Shown one piece after another: positions 55,047-63,634 of a stretch of DNA of 64,000 bases. The position numbers and the translations under genes are program-made. The stretch comes from Bacteroidota bacterium (lineage in GTDB: Bacteria; Bacteroidota; Bacteroidia; B-17B0; Aurantibacillaceae). Under the pieces are notes generated by a model. That model ran no database searches and was not told the DNA's origin. It worked only from the letters and a program-made list of their open reading frames with translations. The first letter of the stretch is position 1; every line of letters begins with the position of its first letter. The stretch lies in the NCBI GenBank assembly GCA_018267475.1, contig JAFDYI010000004.1, positions 1 through 64,000 on the forward strand, read 5' to 3'.

Positions 55047-55919
55047 CTACTCTTTTATCAGTTTTTTAGTGTATGTTCCTTCTTTTGAGGTGATACGAAG
55101 GTAGTACACGCCTTTTTCTAATAAAGAAATATCTAAAATTATGTTTTGACCACTAATTTCGGGGTTTGTAGGCAGTGCGTTCCCTAAGGCATCAAACAAT
55201 TCTGTTTTTAAAATAGTTTCGGTTTGCCCAGCAGCAACACGCACCATGTTTTGCGATGGGTTGGGAAATACGCTAATTTCTTGGTTAGAGAATAAGGTGT
55301 TGAGGCCCGTAGTGGCTACTATGTTTATGTTGTAGTCTTCTGTTTCGCCCCAATTTAGGTTGGTGCCTCCGTTGGCATCTACAAAGTTGGTGCAAGGTGT
55401 GGCGTTGGTGTTGTTGTTGGTAAAGGTGTAGTAGTCGTCTTCAAAAACCATAGCCCTCATGCGGGTTTGTCCGGGTGTAGCTGTGCTTGGAATGGTAAGG
55501 GTAACAGTAGCGGGGTTGGGTATAGAGCTGGGGTCGTTTATGGTAAACTGCATCACACGTTCTCCGGCGTCAGCAAAGCTGTGATTTCCATTAAAATCAA
55601 TATATACGGCTACAAAATGGATAGATGTACTGCCATCGTGTGTAAGCGAAAGGGTGTAGGTGTTTCCTTTCATTAAATTAGGCGCTGCTAAGTTGTTGTA
55701 ATACACATAATGCCCTCCCGGATACTGGGTAGCGCCCGAATTGTTTACTAAAGTGCCGAAGCTAAGGTTGGATATGTAATGAGGTACGCCAAGGCCAGCA
55801 CCATCTTCTATATCATCGTCGTATTTACCGTCGCAATAAGGCGCGGGGTTGGTAGTTTGCCCTTGCAGGCTTGTGTATGAAAGACCAAGCATAGCGAAAA
55901 AGAAAAAGGTTTGTTTCAT
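55047..55919 (-). CDS. Secreted GEVED-domain protein with T9SS tail
   Basis: This exported 290-residue protein has a signal peptide (to SLQGQ). A GEVED-type beta domain spans about 60-200 (VAVYIDFNGNHSFADAGERV, RMRAMVFEDD and NWGETEDYNINIV). A T9SS type A sorting domain spans about 215-290 (VFPNPSQNMVRVA ending TYTKKLIKE). It is probably surface-attached or released; the binding target is unknown. It has its own promoter (TATCTTTG, 47 nt upstream) and no obvious operon partner. Confidence 0.85.
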   Translation of the reverse strand: MKQTFFFFAMLGLSYTSLQGQTTNPAPYCDGKYDDDIEDGAGLGVPHYISNLSFGTLVNNSGATQYPGGHYVYYNNLAAPNLMKGNTYTLSLTHDGSTSIHFVAVYIDFNGNHSFADAGERVMQFTINDPSSIPNPATVTLTIPSTATPGQTRMRAMVFEDDYYTFTNNNTNATPCTNFVDANGGTNLNWGETEDYNINIVATTGLNTLFSNQEISVFPNPSQNMVRVAAGQTETILKTELFDALGNALPTNPEISGQNIILDISLLEKGVYYLRITSKEGTYTKKLIKE

Positions 55920-55966
55920 GATGTTTTTTTTAGATATTTTTGTCTTAAAAAATGTTAATTACAGCA

Positions 55967-55974
55967 CAAAGATA
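55967..55974 (-). promoter_or_regulatory. Putative -7 promoter of the GEVED gene
   Basis: TATCTTTG on the minus strand is a perfect TAnnTTTG element upstream of the ATG at 55919. The remaining DNA to 56150 holds nothing recognisable. Confidence 0.5.
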
Positions 55975-56153
55975 TTGCCTTTTCATGCTTCCACTGCGCT
56001 TAATTAGACCTAACAAAAAAAATGCCCGACGAAATAAGAAAAACGAAGGTTGGTGATAGAGGAGCTGGCCTTTTTAAAGATAAAAGTAGGTGCCGTATAA
56101 AAAGAAAGCGTATTTTTATGATTCAAAACATATTTTAGTGAATTTATCTAAAA

Positions 56154-56161
56154 TACCTTTG
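56154..56161 (+). promoter_or_regulatory. Putative -7 promoter of the crp-hemN operon
   Basis: TACCTTTG is a perfect TAnnTTTG element 43 nt before the ATG at 56205. Confidence 0.55.
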
Positions 56162-56204
56162 TGGTCGCTAAGAGCGAATAAAGTACCGGTTTAATAGCTT
56201 GTAT

Positions 56205-56798
56205 ATGCTTGTTGAGAATGATATTTTGATTACTTGGGGAGCGGTTGCAAAAAAATACCCGAAAGGAGAATTTGTTTTTCGTGAAGGGGAGCATGCGCAT
56301 TTTTTTTATCAGATTATAAGCGGTAGGGTAAAGGTGTTTAATACCAATTACGACGGAAAAGAGTTTACTCAAGCCGAGTTTGTAAACGGCGAGAGTTTCG
56401 GGGAGCCCCCTCTTTTTATTAACGAAACATATCCAACCACGGCTATGACTGTTGAGGATACTGTTATTTTGAAAATAAAAAAAGAAAAATTTATTGAACT
56501 TTTAGATGAGTACCCCTCTTTGCAAAAGAAAACAATTGCGTTGTTTGCAAAAAGAATATACAACAAATCGGTTACGGCTCGAGAAGTAATAAACAGTACC
56601 CCCGAAGCTCGTATTTTGGCTTTTTTGCACGCATATAAAAAGAAACACGCTAACGAGAATCAAGAAGTAAAAATATCCTATACCCGGCAAGAGATTGCTA
56701 ATTTTACCGGTTTGCGAGTGGAAACGGTTATTCGTACTTTAAACAAAATGAAGCAGAAAAATAAAATAAAGATAGTAGATAGAAAGGTTATTTTTTAA
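56205..56798 (+). CDS. Crp/Fnr-family transcriptional regulator
   Basis: This 197-residue regulator has a cyclic-nucleotide-binding-type beta-barrel (about 15-110) and a C-terminal winged helix (about 150-197) with recognition segment SYTRQEIANFTGLRVETVIRTL. It contains no cysteine at all, so it cannot bind the 4Fe-4S cluster of true Fnr; it may sense haem, NO or a nucleotide instead. The ATG at 56205 is preferred to a TTG two codons earlier. It heads a group with a histidine-rich membrane protein and hemN, which it may control. Confidence 0.9.
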   Translation: MLVENDILITWGAVAKKYPKGEFVFREGEHAHFFYQIISGRVKVFNTNYDGKEFTQAEFVNGESFGEPPLFINETYPTTAMTVEDTVILKIKKEKFIELLDEYPSLQKKTIALFAKRIYNKSVTAREVINSTPEARILAFLHAYKKKHANENQEVKISYTRQEIANFTGLRVETVIRTLNKMKQKNKIKIVDRKVIF

Positions 56799-56828
56799 AA
56801 AAACGTGAGGCTGAAAAAATAAATAAGT

Positions 56829-58079
56829 ATGAAATTTAATGCTTCTTATTGGATACGATTTTCTTTAGTGAATTTATTAGTGGTAGCCCTTTTGGGAGGC
56901 TTGATGCGCTATAAAATAGGCTTTGATTTTCCGTATTTAATGCAAAAAAATATACAACATGCCCACTCTCATTTTGCTTTTTCGGGCTGGATTGCGCATA
57001 CTATATATGTATTGCTTATTACCTTTATTACAGAAAAAATACCCTACCACAACAACCTGTCCGCATATACAAAGCTTTTAATATGCAATTTAATATGCTC
57101 GTATGGCATGCTTATTTCCTTTTTTGTAAGTGGCTATAGCTTTGTATCCATTGCTTTTTCTTTGGCCCTTATTACTAACAATGTTTTTATGATGTATTAT
57201 GTGCTTCGCGATTTTAAAAAAATAGAGTCCTATCATCCCAGTGTGGTTTGGTTTAAAACAGCTATGTGGTTTAACTTAATTTCCTCTATAGGCACTTTTT
57301 ATTTGGCTTATATGATGGCGAGCAAAAATTTTAATGAGCATTTATATCTGGCAGCTATTTACTTTTATTTGCATTTTCAATACAATGGATTTTTTATTTT
57401 TTCGTGTATGGGTTTGGTAATAAATAAACTACCCAAATATTTTCCTGCTTATACGTATAACAAAAAGATATTTATTTTATTTTTTGCGTCTTGTATTCCG
57501 GCCTATTTTTTGTCTGTTTTGTGGGCGAAACTTCCTGTATGGTTGTATGCAATCACCGTAGCTTCGGCTTTTGTCCAAGTAGGGGCGTGGCTTTTGTTTT
57601 TAAAAGAGGTAAGACATGCGTTTAAGCAACCTAATACATTTCCTAAGTATGCACAATTTATGTTTGTGTTTGTAGGCATTGCTTTTAGTATAAAACTATT
57701 GTTGCAGTTAGGCTCTACCATTCCTGAGGTGAGCAAATTGGCTTTTGGCTTTAGGCCGGTTGTAATTGCTTACTTACATTTAGTGTTGTTAGCCGTAATT
57801 TCTGTTTTTTTGCTGGCATACCTTTTTGCGGCACACATTATACAAGTGCGTAAAGAAACGACTATTGCATTCACTATCTTTTTAATAGGTGTATTTTTAA
57901 ATGAGTTGGCCTTAGCTATACAGGGCGTGGCCTCTTTTGCCTATCTGCCTATACCATACATCAACGAAGCATTGTTTGTAATAGCTCTTAATTTAGTTGT
58001 GGGTGCTGCGCTTATTTTATTTTCTCAAAAGAAAAAAAAGTACACCTTGCGAGGCAGGCTACGGTACGTATTGCTGTAA
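56829..58079 (+). CDS. Histidine-rich 12-TM membrane protein, haem-copper oxidase subunit I-like
   Basis: This 416-residue integral membrane protein has about twelve hydrophobic segments. Histidines sit within the membrane spans: QHAHSHFAFSGW (H44, H46, H48) in TM2, with H57 just after; YLHFQYNGFF mid-protein; and YLHLVLL in TM9. This recalls the haem ligands of CcoN and NorB, but the HH copper-site pair is not evident. It may therefore bind haem without being an oxidase. It lies 30 bp after the Crp/Fnr gene and 32 bp before hemN, which supports a haem link. The function is not established. Confidence 0.72.
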   Translation: MKFNASYWIRFSLVNLLVVALLGGLMRYKIGFDFPYLMQKNIQHAHSHFAFSGWIAHTIYVLLITFITEKIPYHNNLSAYTKLLICNLICSYGMLISFFVSGYSFVSIAFSLALITNNVFMMYYVLRDFKKIESYHPSVVWFKTAMWFNLISSIGTFYLAYMMASKNFNEHLYLAAIYFYLHFQYNGFFIFSCMGLVINKLPKYFPAYTYNKKIFILFFASCIPAYFLSVLWAKLPVWLYAITVASAFVQVGAWLLFLKEVRHAFKQPNTFPKYAQFMFVFVGIAFSIKLLLQLGSTIPEVSKLAFGFRPVVIAYLHLVLLAVISVFLLAYLFAAHIIQVRKETTIAFTIFLIGVFLNELALAIQGVASFAYLPIPYINEALFVIALNLVVGAALILFSQKKKKYTLRGRLRYVLL

Positions 58080-58111
58080 AAAATGTAGTACATAAATTAA
58101 GCCGTCATTAG

Positions 58112-59443
58112 ATGGATTTGATTTCTAAATATAATATTCCGGCACCTCGGTACACCAGTTACCCAACAGTACCCTATTGGGACGCAAACTTAAGCGAGGA
58201 GCAATGGATGCTACATCTAAAAAAAGCCATTTTTAAATATAACAAAGAAGGCATTAGCTTATACATTCACCTTCCTTTTTGCGAAAGCCTGTGTACGTAT
58301 TGCGCTTGCAACACTCGTATTACGGTAAATCATAAAGTAGAGAAACCATACATAGAAACTGTTTTAAAAGAATGGGATTTATACTTAGCACAATTTCAAG
58401 AAAAACCCTTAGTAAAAGAAATTCATTTAGGAGGAGGAACCCCTACTTTTTTCTCACCCGAAAATTTACAACTTCTTATAGCATCTATTTTGCAAACTGT
58501 TCATGTAGCACCGGGGCACGATTTTAGTTTTGAGGGGCATCCGGCTAATACCAATAAAGAGCATTTGCAGGTTTTATACAATCTTGGATTTAGGCGTGTT
58601 AGTTTTGGTGTGCAAGATTTTGATGAAAAAGTACAAGACACCATAAATAGATATCAAACGTTTGAAGAGGTAAAACAAGCTATGGATAACGCTAGAAACA
58701 TAGGCTATACTTCTATTAATGTTGATTTGGTATATGGCTTGCCCTACCAAACTATAAACTCGGTACAAGATACTATTTCAAAAATAATTGCATTAAAACC
58801 AGAGCGTATTGCCTTTTATAGTTATGCGCATGTACCTTGGTTAAAACCCGGGCAGAGAAAATATACAGAAAAAGATTTGCCAACAGATAGCCATAAAAGA
58901 GCGCTGTATGAAACAGGTAAAAAACTATTTCTAAAAGCTTCGTATCAAGATGTAGGCATGGACCACTTTGCTTTGCCAAGCGATGCCCTATTTAGTGCTT
59001 ACGAAAATAAAACGCTGCACCGCAATTTTATGGGATACACCACTAATACCACTAAATTATTAATTGGTTTAGGCTGCTCTTCTATAAGCGATAGCTGGGA
59101 GGCCTTTTCTCAAAATGTAAAAACAGTAGAGGCATATCAAAAAAAGATAAACGAAGGGAGATTCCCTATTTCTAAAGGACACTCTTTGTCTGCCGAAGAT
59201 TTAGAAATAAGGCAACACATTCTAAATATTATGTGCAAACACGAAACGAGAATAGACATAACGGATATTGAACTAAAAGACAGGCTCCATGAATTTATAT
59301 TAGATAACCTTATAGAGATAAAAGAAAATAAATTATTGGTTACAGAACAAGGAAGATCGTTTTTGCGAAACATCTGCATGGCTTTTGATAAACGTTATTG
59401 GAAAAAAAGACCTACCGAAAATACCTTTAGTACTACCGCTTAA
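58112..59443 (+). CDS. hemN: Oxygen-independent coproporphyrinogen III dehydrogenase
   Basis: This radical SAM enzyme forms protoporphyrinogen IX in haem synthesis without oxygen. The N-terminus YNIPAPRYTSYPTVPYW and the cluster motif CESLCTYCAC are typical of true HemN rather than HemW. Further family segments are LGGGTPTFFS, SFEGHPANT and RVSFGVQDFD. The length of 443 is normal. It is the third gene downstream of the Crp/Fnr regulator, consistent with low-oxygen induction. Confidence 0.95.
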   Translation: MDLISKYNIPAPRYTSYPTVPYWDANLSEEQWMLHLKKAIFKYNKEGISLYIHLPFCESLCTYCACNTRITVNHKVEKPYIETVLKEWDLYLAQFQEKPLVKEIHLGGGTPTFFSPENLQLLIASILQTVHVAPGHDFSFEGHPANTNKEHLQVLYNLGFRRVSFGVQDFDEKVQDTINRYQTFEEVKQAMDNARNIGYTSINVDLVYGLPYQTINSVQDTISKIIALKPERIAFYSYAHVPWLKPGQRKYTEKDLPTDSHKRALYETGKKLFLKASYQDVGMDHFALPSDALFSAYENKTLHRNFMGYTTNTTKLLIGLGCSSISDSWEAFSQNVKTVEAYQKKINEGRFPISKGHSLSAEDLEIRQHILNIMCKHETRIDITDIELKDRLHEFILDNLIEIKENKLLVTEQGRSFLRNICMAFDKRYWKKRPTENTFSTTA

Positions 59444-59473
59444 TTTTTATTTTTACAAATAACATTCAATACG

Positions 59474-59481
59474 TACCTTTG
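59474..59481 (+). promoter_or_regulatory. Putative -7 promoter of the lipid A acyltransferase
   Basis: TACCTTTG is perfect for TAnnTTTG and ends 5 nt before the GTG start at 59487. The transcript would be leaderless or nearly so. Confidence 0.6.
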
Positions 59482-59486
59482 TAAGT

Positions 59487-60368
59487 GTGAAGCCTTTTGT
59501 ATATTATATCACGTTACCATTTTTATATTTCATTTCTTTAATGCCCTTTTGGCTGCTTTATCGGCTATCTGATGTTTTCTTTTTTTTTATGTATTACGTG
59601 CTGGGTTATCGAAAAAAAGTGGTGATACAAAACTTACGCAATTCCTTTCCCGAAAAAAACGAGCAAGAATTAAAAAATATCCAAAAACAATTTTATCAAT
59701 TTTTATGCGATGTGTTTTTAGAAACTTTTAAGTTGCTTACTATCTCAAAAAAAGAGTTACAAAAACATTGCCAGATGACGGGACAAGCGCAACGCATTTT
59801 TGACACCTACTATCATCAAAAAAAAAGCATCGTTACGGTTATGGGGCATTTGGGCAACTGGGAGTGGGCCGGCCATGTGTTTGACAGCACAAAACATCAA
59901 TTGTATGGTTTGTACCACCCGCTAAGCAATACTTATTTTAACAGATTGACGGTAAAAATGCGTACCCGTTTTGGAATGAAACTAATTGATATGAAGCATA
60001 CTTTTAGAGAGATGGTAGCGCATAAAGCCGAGCTTACCAACACCACTTTTATATCCGACCAAACGCCTCAACCTAATAATGCGTACTGGACTACCTTTTT
60101 AAATCAGGATACTCCTATATTTACCGGCATAGAAAAAATAGCAAAAAAATTTAATTATCCCGTTTTATATGTGTACTTAAAAAGAGAAAAACGAGGGTAT
60201 TATAAAATTTATGCCCAAACCCTTTTTGATAATCCGATCGAAACAAAAGAAAATGAAATATCGGAAGCGCATGCGCGTATTCTAGAACAGCATATTTTAC
60301 AACAACCCGAAGTTTGGCTCTGGAGCCACCGCAGATGGAAACACAAGCGTCCGGAATTAAAAAAATAA
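59487..60368 (+). CDS. Lipid A biosynthesis acyltransferase (LpxL/HtrB family)
   Basis: This inner-membrane enzyme adds a late acyl chain to lipid A. The N-terminal hydrophobic helix (1-35) anchors it. The catalytic HX4E motif is in GHLGNWEW near residue 125, and a DQTPQPNNAYW loop matches the family. The 293-residue length is typical. The start is GTG at 59487 because the frame has no better codon and the N-terminus KPFVYYITLPFLYF matches a membrane anchor. The end overlaps the converging ppx gene by 12 bp. Confidence 0.92.
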   Translation: MKPFVYYITLPFLYFISLMPFWLLYRLSDVFFFFMYYVLGYRKKVVIQNLRNSFPEKNEQELKNIQKQFYQFLCDVFLETFKLLTISKKELQKHCQMTGQAQRIFDTYYHQKKSIVTVMGHLGNWEWAGHVFDSTKHQLYGLYHPLSNTYFNRLTVKMRTRFGMKLIDMKHTFREMVAHKAELTNTTFISDQTPQPNNAYWTTFLNQDTPIFTGIEKIAKKFNYPVLYVYLKREKRGYYKIYAQTLFDNPIETKENEISEAHARILEQHILQQPEVWLWSHRRWKHKRPELKK

Positions 60369-61262
60369 AGTTAAAGCCCCTTCTTTTAGTGAGTGAGTAG
60401 AAACGCTGATTTTCTTTACGCCGCAAGCATCTAAAACAAAGTCTATTAAAAGGTAAGACAATACGATCATGTCGCGGCGCATGGGTATTAAGCCTTGCAT
60501 TTGCTCGCGCTCAGCCATGGTAGAGTGTATGGTTTTGTTGCTTATATAACGATATTTTGGAATAGAAATTTCGTACCAGTTTTTTGTATCAGAAATGGTT
60601 TCTTGCCCTAGCATATCTACCACGCTTTCAAAACCACCGGCCGATCCTACCAAATGAAAAGTTTGATGTTTTTTTACTTCATCAAAAAGAGGTTGTAGTT
60701 CTTTTTTTAGAAAATCACGAATGCGCTGCAGCGTACTTTCTTCTATAGGGTTTTCCGGATTAAATAGGGCTAATAGGCGCGCTACACCCAGTTTAAAACT
60801 TTGTTTCCAAAATAAGGTACTGCTATTGGCAATAATAAATTCTGTGCTTCCGCCGCCTATATCCATAATAAGGTATGTTTCTTTTTCCGACGGAAATGTC
60901 ATTTTATTGCCGTAGTATATAAACTGCGCTTCTTGTTCGCCGCTAATAATTTCTATATCTATTCCGGCTTGCCTTTTTGCTTCTAAAATAAATGCGTTTT
61001 TATTTGTGGCCTCTCTGATAGCTGACGTAGCAAACGCCTTAATAATAGATACTTGATGCGCAGAAATAATGTTGCTTAATTTTTTTAGGGCGGCAATACC
61101 TCTTTCAAAAGCTTTTTCTGATATAAGATTATTGCTTATAGTGTCTTCACCTAATTTTACTACTTCTCTGGAGCGTATTATGGGAGTGTACTGCTTGTTT
61201 TGTACTTCGGCTATAAGTAGGTGAAAGGTGTTGGTTCCTAAATCTAAAACAGCAACGCGCAT
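60357..61262 (-). CDS. Ppx/GppA-family exopolyphosphatase
   Basis: This actin-like-fold phosphatase hydrolyses polyphosphate or pppGpp. The N-terminal AVLDLGTNTFHLLIAEV and the second phosphate loop YLIMDIGGGSTEFII are diagnostic. At 301 residues it is the short form without the C-terminal HD domain of E. coli enzymes. It begins 3 bp after the OmpA-family gene and so is probably cotranscribed with it. Its end overlaps the lipid A acyltransferase gene tail to tail. Confidence 0.92.
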   Translation of the reverse strand: MRVAVLDLGTNTFHLLIAEVQNKQYTPIIRSREVVKLGEDTISNNLISEKAFERGIAALKKLSNIISAHQVSIIKAFATSAIREATNKNAFILEAKRQAGIDIEIISGEQEAQFIYYGNKMTFPSEKETYLIMDIGGGSTEFIIANSSTLFWKQSFKLGVARLLALFNPENPIEESTLQRIRDFLKKELQPLFDEVKKHQTFHLVGSAGGFESVVDMLGQETISDTKNWYEISIPKYRYISNKTIHSTMAEREQMQGLIPMRRDMIVLSYLLIDFVLDACGVKKISVSTHSLKEGALTLFF

Positions 61263-61265
61263 ACC

Positions 61266-62435
61266 TTATTTTGTAAACTTAAATTCGGTACGTCGGTTTA
61301 ACTCGTGTTCTTTTTCAGAACAGGATACGCCATTGGTGCAGCGATTGAGTATGTGCTTTTCACCCATGCCAATAGCAGTAAGTCGGCTTTTATCTACTCC
61401 GTTAGCAATTAAATAATCCATTACCGCTTTGGCGCGTTGGTTAGATAGGTTTAAATTAAAGGCATCATCTCCTTGTGAATCAGTATGAGAGGTGATTTCT
61501 AATTTTAAGGTAGGATTTTTTGTCATGCCATCTACCATCACATCTAGTTGGTCAGCGGCGTCAGGCGTAATGGTGTAGCCGTTTACCGGGTAATAGATAT
61601 TTTGGGCCACGATGATTTCTTTATCTGCCGATTTAGAAAAAGCGTTGATTTTTATTTCAGCATCAGACGACATGTCTTCGTCGTTTATAGGGGCTAGTTT
61701 CATTTGTTCAGAGGGCAGCATACGATAGGTAAAGCTGGTACCGCTTCTTTTTATTACATATACAATGGTGCCGTTTTGTTGTGCTACATATAATTCTTTT
61801 TCATTTTTTATTTCCAGTGTATTTTCTACTTTTATTTGTAAGTCTTGTTTGCCTTTTACCCGCTTAAATTCAAAATCGCCGAAGCTCCCGGTAACGGTAT
61901 TTCTAATGGTGTCGCCTTTGTTGTTTACTAAAAATATCTTATGTTTTTTTAATGGTTTGTTTTTGTTTGGCCCGTACAAAATTTTAGCTTCAATATCAAT
62001 TAAGGTATCTGCCTGAGGTAAGATACTGTGCTTTGTGTATATCTCTTTTTTCCATGAAGCATCTATTTTGCAGAGGTACGCGGTGTCGTTAGCACTGAAT
62101 TTAGCTATTTTTTTATTCCCGTTGTTATTCATTAAAAAAAGCTCATCGTCTTTTGTTTTTCCCAATTTTTTTATATACAATGTGTAATTGTTGGAAAGGC
62201 GTACGCTGTCTAAAATAAAAAAGGCTTTATTGCCTCCATGTGTCATTTCAGTTGTTTTGATAAGTTCGTTGTTGGAGTTAATTAAATAAATTTGATAATC
62301 GCTATAAAAGCCAGCTTTTTTAGGAAACAGCACATGCCCGCTGATATAATAAGAGCCTACTCTATTTTGCGCCAAAGCAAGAAGAGGTGTGATACAAATA
62401 AAAAGAATGCTTTTTTTTAGGATTCGTAAGTTCAT
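61266..62435 (-). CDS. OmpA-family outer membrane protein
   Basis: This exported 389-residue protein has a signal peptide (to LLALAQ). Two N-terminal beta-sandwich repeats lie at about residues 28-120 and 145-225; each starts with a similar VxLFPKK or KILYGPNKNK phrase, and they may be CarboxypepD-like modules. A C-terminal OmpA peptidoglycan-binding domain (about 275-389) contains ITSHTDSQGDDAFNLNLSNQ and GEKHILNRC. It probably holds the outer membrane to the cell wall. Its ATG is only 5 nt after a perfect -7 element, so the mRNA seems leaderless. Confidence 0.88.
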   Translation of the reverse strand: MNLRILKKSILFICITPLLALAQNRVGSYYISGHVLFPKKAGFYSDYQIYLINSNNELIKTTEMTHGGNKAFFILDSVRLSNNYTLYIKKLGKTKDDELFLMNNNGNKKIAKFSANDTAYLCKIDASWKKEIYTKHSILPQADTLIDIEAKILYGPNKNKPLKKHKIFLVNNKGDTIRNTVTGSFGDFEFKRVKGKQDLQIKVENTLEIKNEKELYVAQQNGTIVYVIKRSGTSFTYRMLPSEQMKLAPINDEDMSSDAEIKINAFSKSADKEIIVAQNIYYPVNGYTITPDAADQLDVMVDGMTKNPTLKLEITSHTDSQGDDAFNLNLSNQRAKAVMDYLIANGVDKSRLTAIGMGEKHILNRCTNGVSCSEKEHELNRRTEFKFTK

Positions 62436-62440
62436 ATTAG

Positions 62441-62492
62441 CAAAGATAAAAGTAATTCTTTAATGTGTACATACTATTTTTTTGTACTTTTA
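62441..62492. promoter_or_regulatory. Divergent promoters with near-zero leaders
   Basis: Minus-strand TATCTTTG (62448-62441) ends 5 nt before the OmpA-family ATG. Plus-strand TACTTTTA (62485-62492, one mismatch) ends 4 nt before the GTG of the radical SAM gene. Both predict transcription starting at or next to the start codon. Confidence 0.55.
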
Positions 62493-62496
62493 AAGT

Positions 62497-63570
62497 GTGA
62501 TAAACCAACAGGATTCTTATTTAAAAGGCAGAGGTGCTCAAATAAATACACACAATCGCTTTGAGAAGCATGAGAACGGTATTTTTCATATAGAAGGCAT
62601 TGATGAAGAGGCTGGTTTTGTTTCTAAAACACAATACATACCCACACATCCTAAAACGTTTATCAATAAGGTAGATAGTCCGGATGTTGGTTTGGCTTAC
62701 TCTATGAATCCGTATCAGGGATGCGAACACGGCTGTTTGTACTGTTATGCCCGAAACAGTCATGAATATTGGGGCTACAGCGCCGGGCTTGATTTTGAAC
62801 AAAAAATTTTAGTAAAGCAGGGCATCGTAGCGGCTATGGAAAAGCAATTAAATCAAAAAAAATGGGAGGTATTACCCATCATGCTTTCGGGAAACACCGA
62901 CTGCTACCAGCCTATTGAAAAAAAGATGCAGCTTACAAGAGGAATTTTGCAAACCGTTTTAAAATACAAACACCCGGTAAGCTTAATTACAAAAAATAGT
63001 TTAATTCTTAGAGATATTGATTTACTGCAAGAGTTAGCTAAAGATAATTTAGTACACGTAATGGTTACCGTTACTTGCACCGATGAGCGTGTGCGCTTGC
63101 AGTTAGAGCCGCGCACCACCACATACAAGCAGCGATTTAAAATCATAGAAGAGTTAAATAAAAAAAACATTCCGGTTGGCGTTATGGTGGCGCCTATTAT
63201 ACCCGGTATTACCTCGCACGATGTACCTAATGTAATAAAAACAGCCGCCCAAAATGGAGCTAAAAGAGCAGGATATACCCTTGTGCGATTAAACGGCGCT
63301 ATTGCAACTGTTTTTAAAGACTGGTTAGAAAAAACATATCCTGACAGGGCGCAAAAAGTTTGGAATCAAATAGCGGCTTGCCATGGTGGGCAAGTAAACG
63401 ACAGCAGGGCGGGCACGCGTATGCAAGGCGAAGGGAATATAGCAGAAATTATACGGAATCTTTTTCGGGTTTCAGTAAAAAAATATATAGGAGAAAATCA
63501 ATCTTTTCGCTTCAATACCCAAGCCTTCTTTAACAGGCATAGCGCACAAATTAAGCTTTTTGATGAGTGA
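62497..63570 (+). CDS. PA0069-family radical SAM protein
   Basis: This 357-residue radical SAM protein belongs to the group sometimes compared with spore photoproduct lyase. The cluster motif is CEHGCLYCYARN, with the typical YSMNPYQG just before it and EYWGYSAGLDFE after. Further SAM-core segments are MLSGNTDCYQP, SLITKNSLILRD and MVAPIIPG. The substrate is unknown. The start is GTG at 62497, supported by the close promoter. It stands alone, divergent from the OmpA-family gene. Confidence 0.88.
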   Translation: MINQQDSYLKGRGAQINTHNRFEKHENGIFHIEGIDEEAGFVSKTQYIPTHPKTFINKVDSPDVGLAYSMNPYQGCEHGCLYCYARNSHEYWGYSAGLDFEQKILVKQGIVAAMEKQLNQKKWEVLPIMLSGNTDCYQPIEKKMQLTRGILQTVLKYKHPVSLITKNSLILRDIDLLQELAKDNLVHVMVTVTCTDERVRLQLEPRTTTYKQRFKIIEELNKKNIPVGVMVAPIIPGITSHDVPNVIKTAAQNGAKRAGYTLVRLNGAIATVFKDWLEKTYPDRAQKVWNQIAACHGGQVNDSRAGTRMQGEGNIAEIIRNLFRVSVKKYIGENQSFRFNTQAFFNRHSAQIKLFDE

Positions 63571-63602
63571 ATGTCGTAAAAAACAAGGTTATATGTGTAT
63601 AT

Positions 63603-63610
63603 TATTTTTG
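63603..63610 (+). promoter_or_regulatory. Putative -7 promoter of the terminal glycosyltransferase
   Basis: TATTTTTG is a perfect TAnnTTTG element 24 nt before the GTG at 63635. A second TATTTTTG (63628-63635) overlaps the start codon and is less likely to be used. Confidence 0.45.
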
Positions 63611-63634
63611 TACTTTAGCGCATAAATTATTTTT

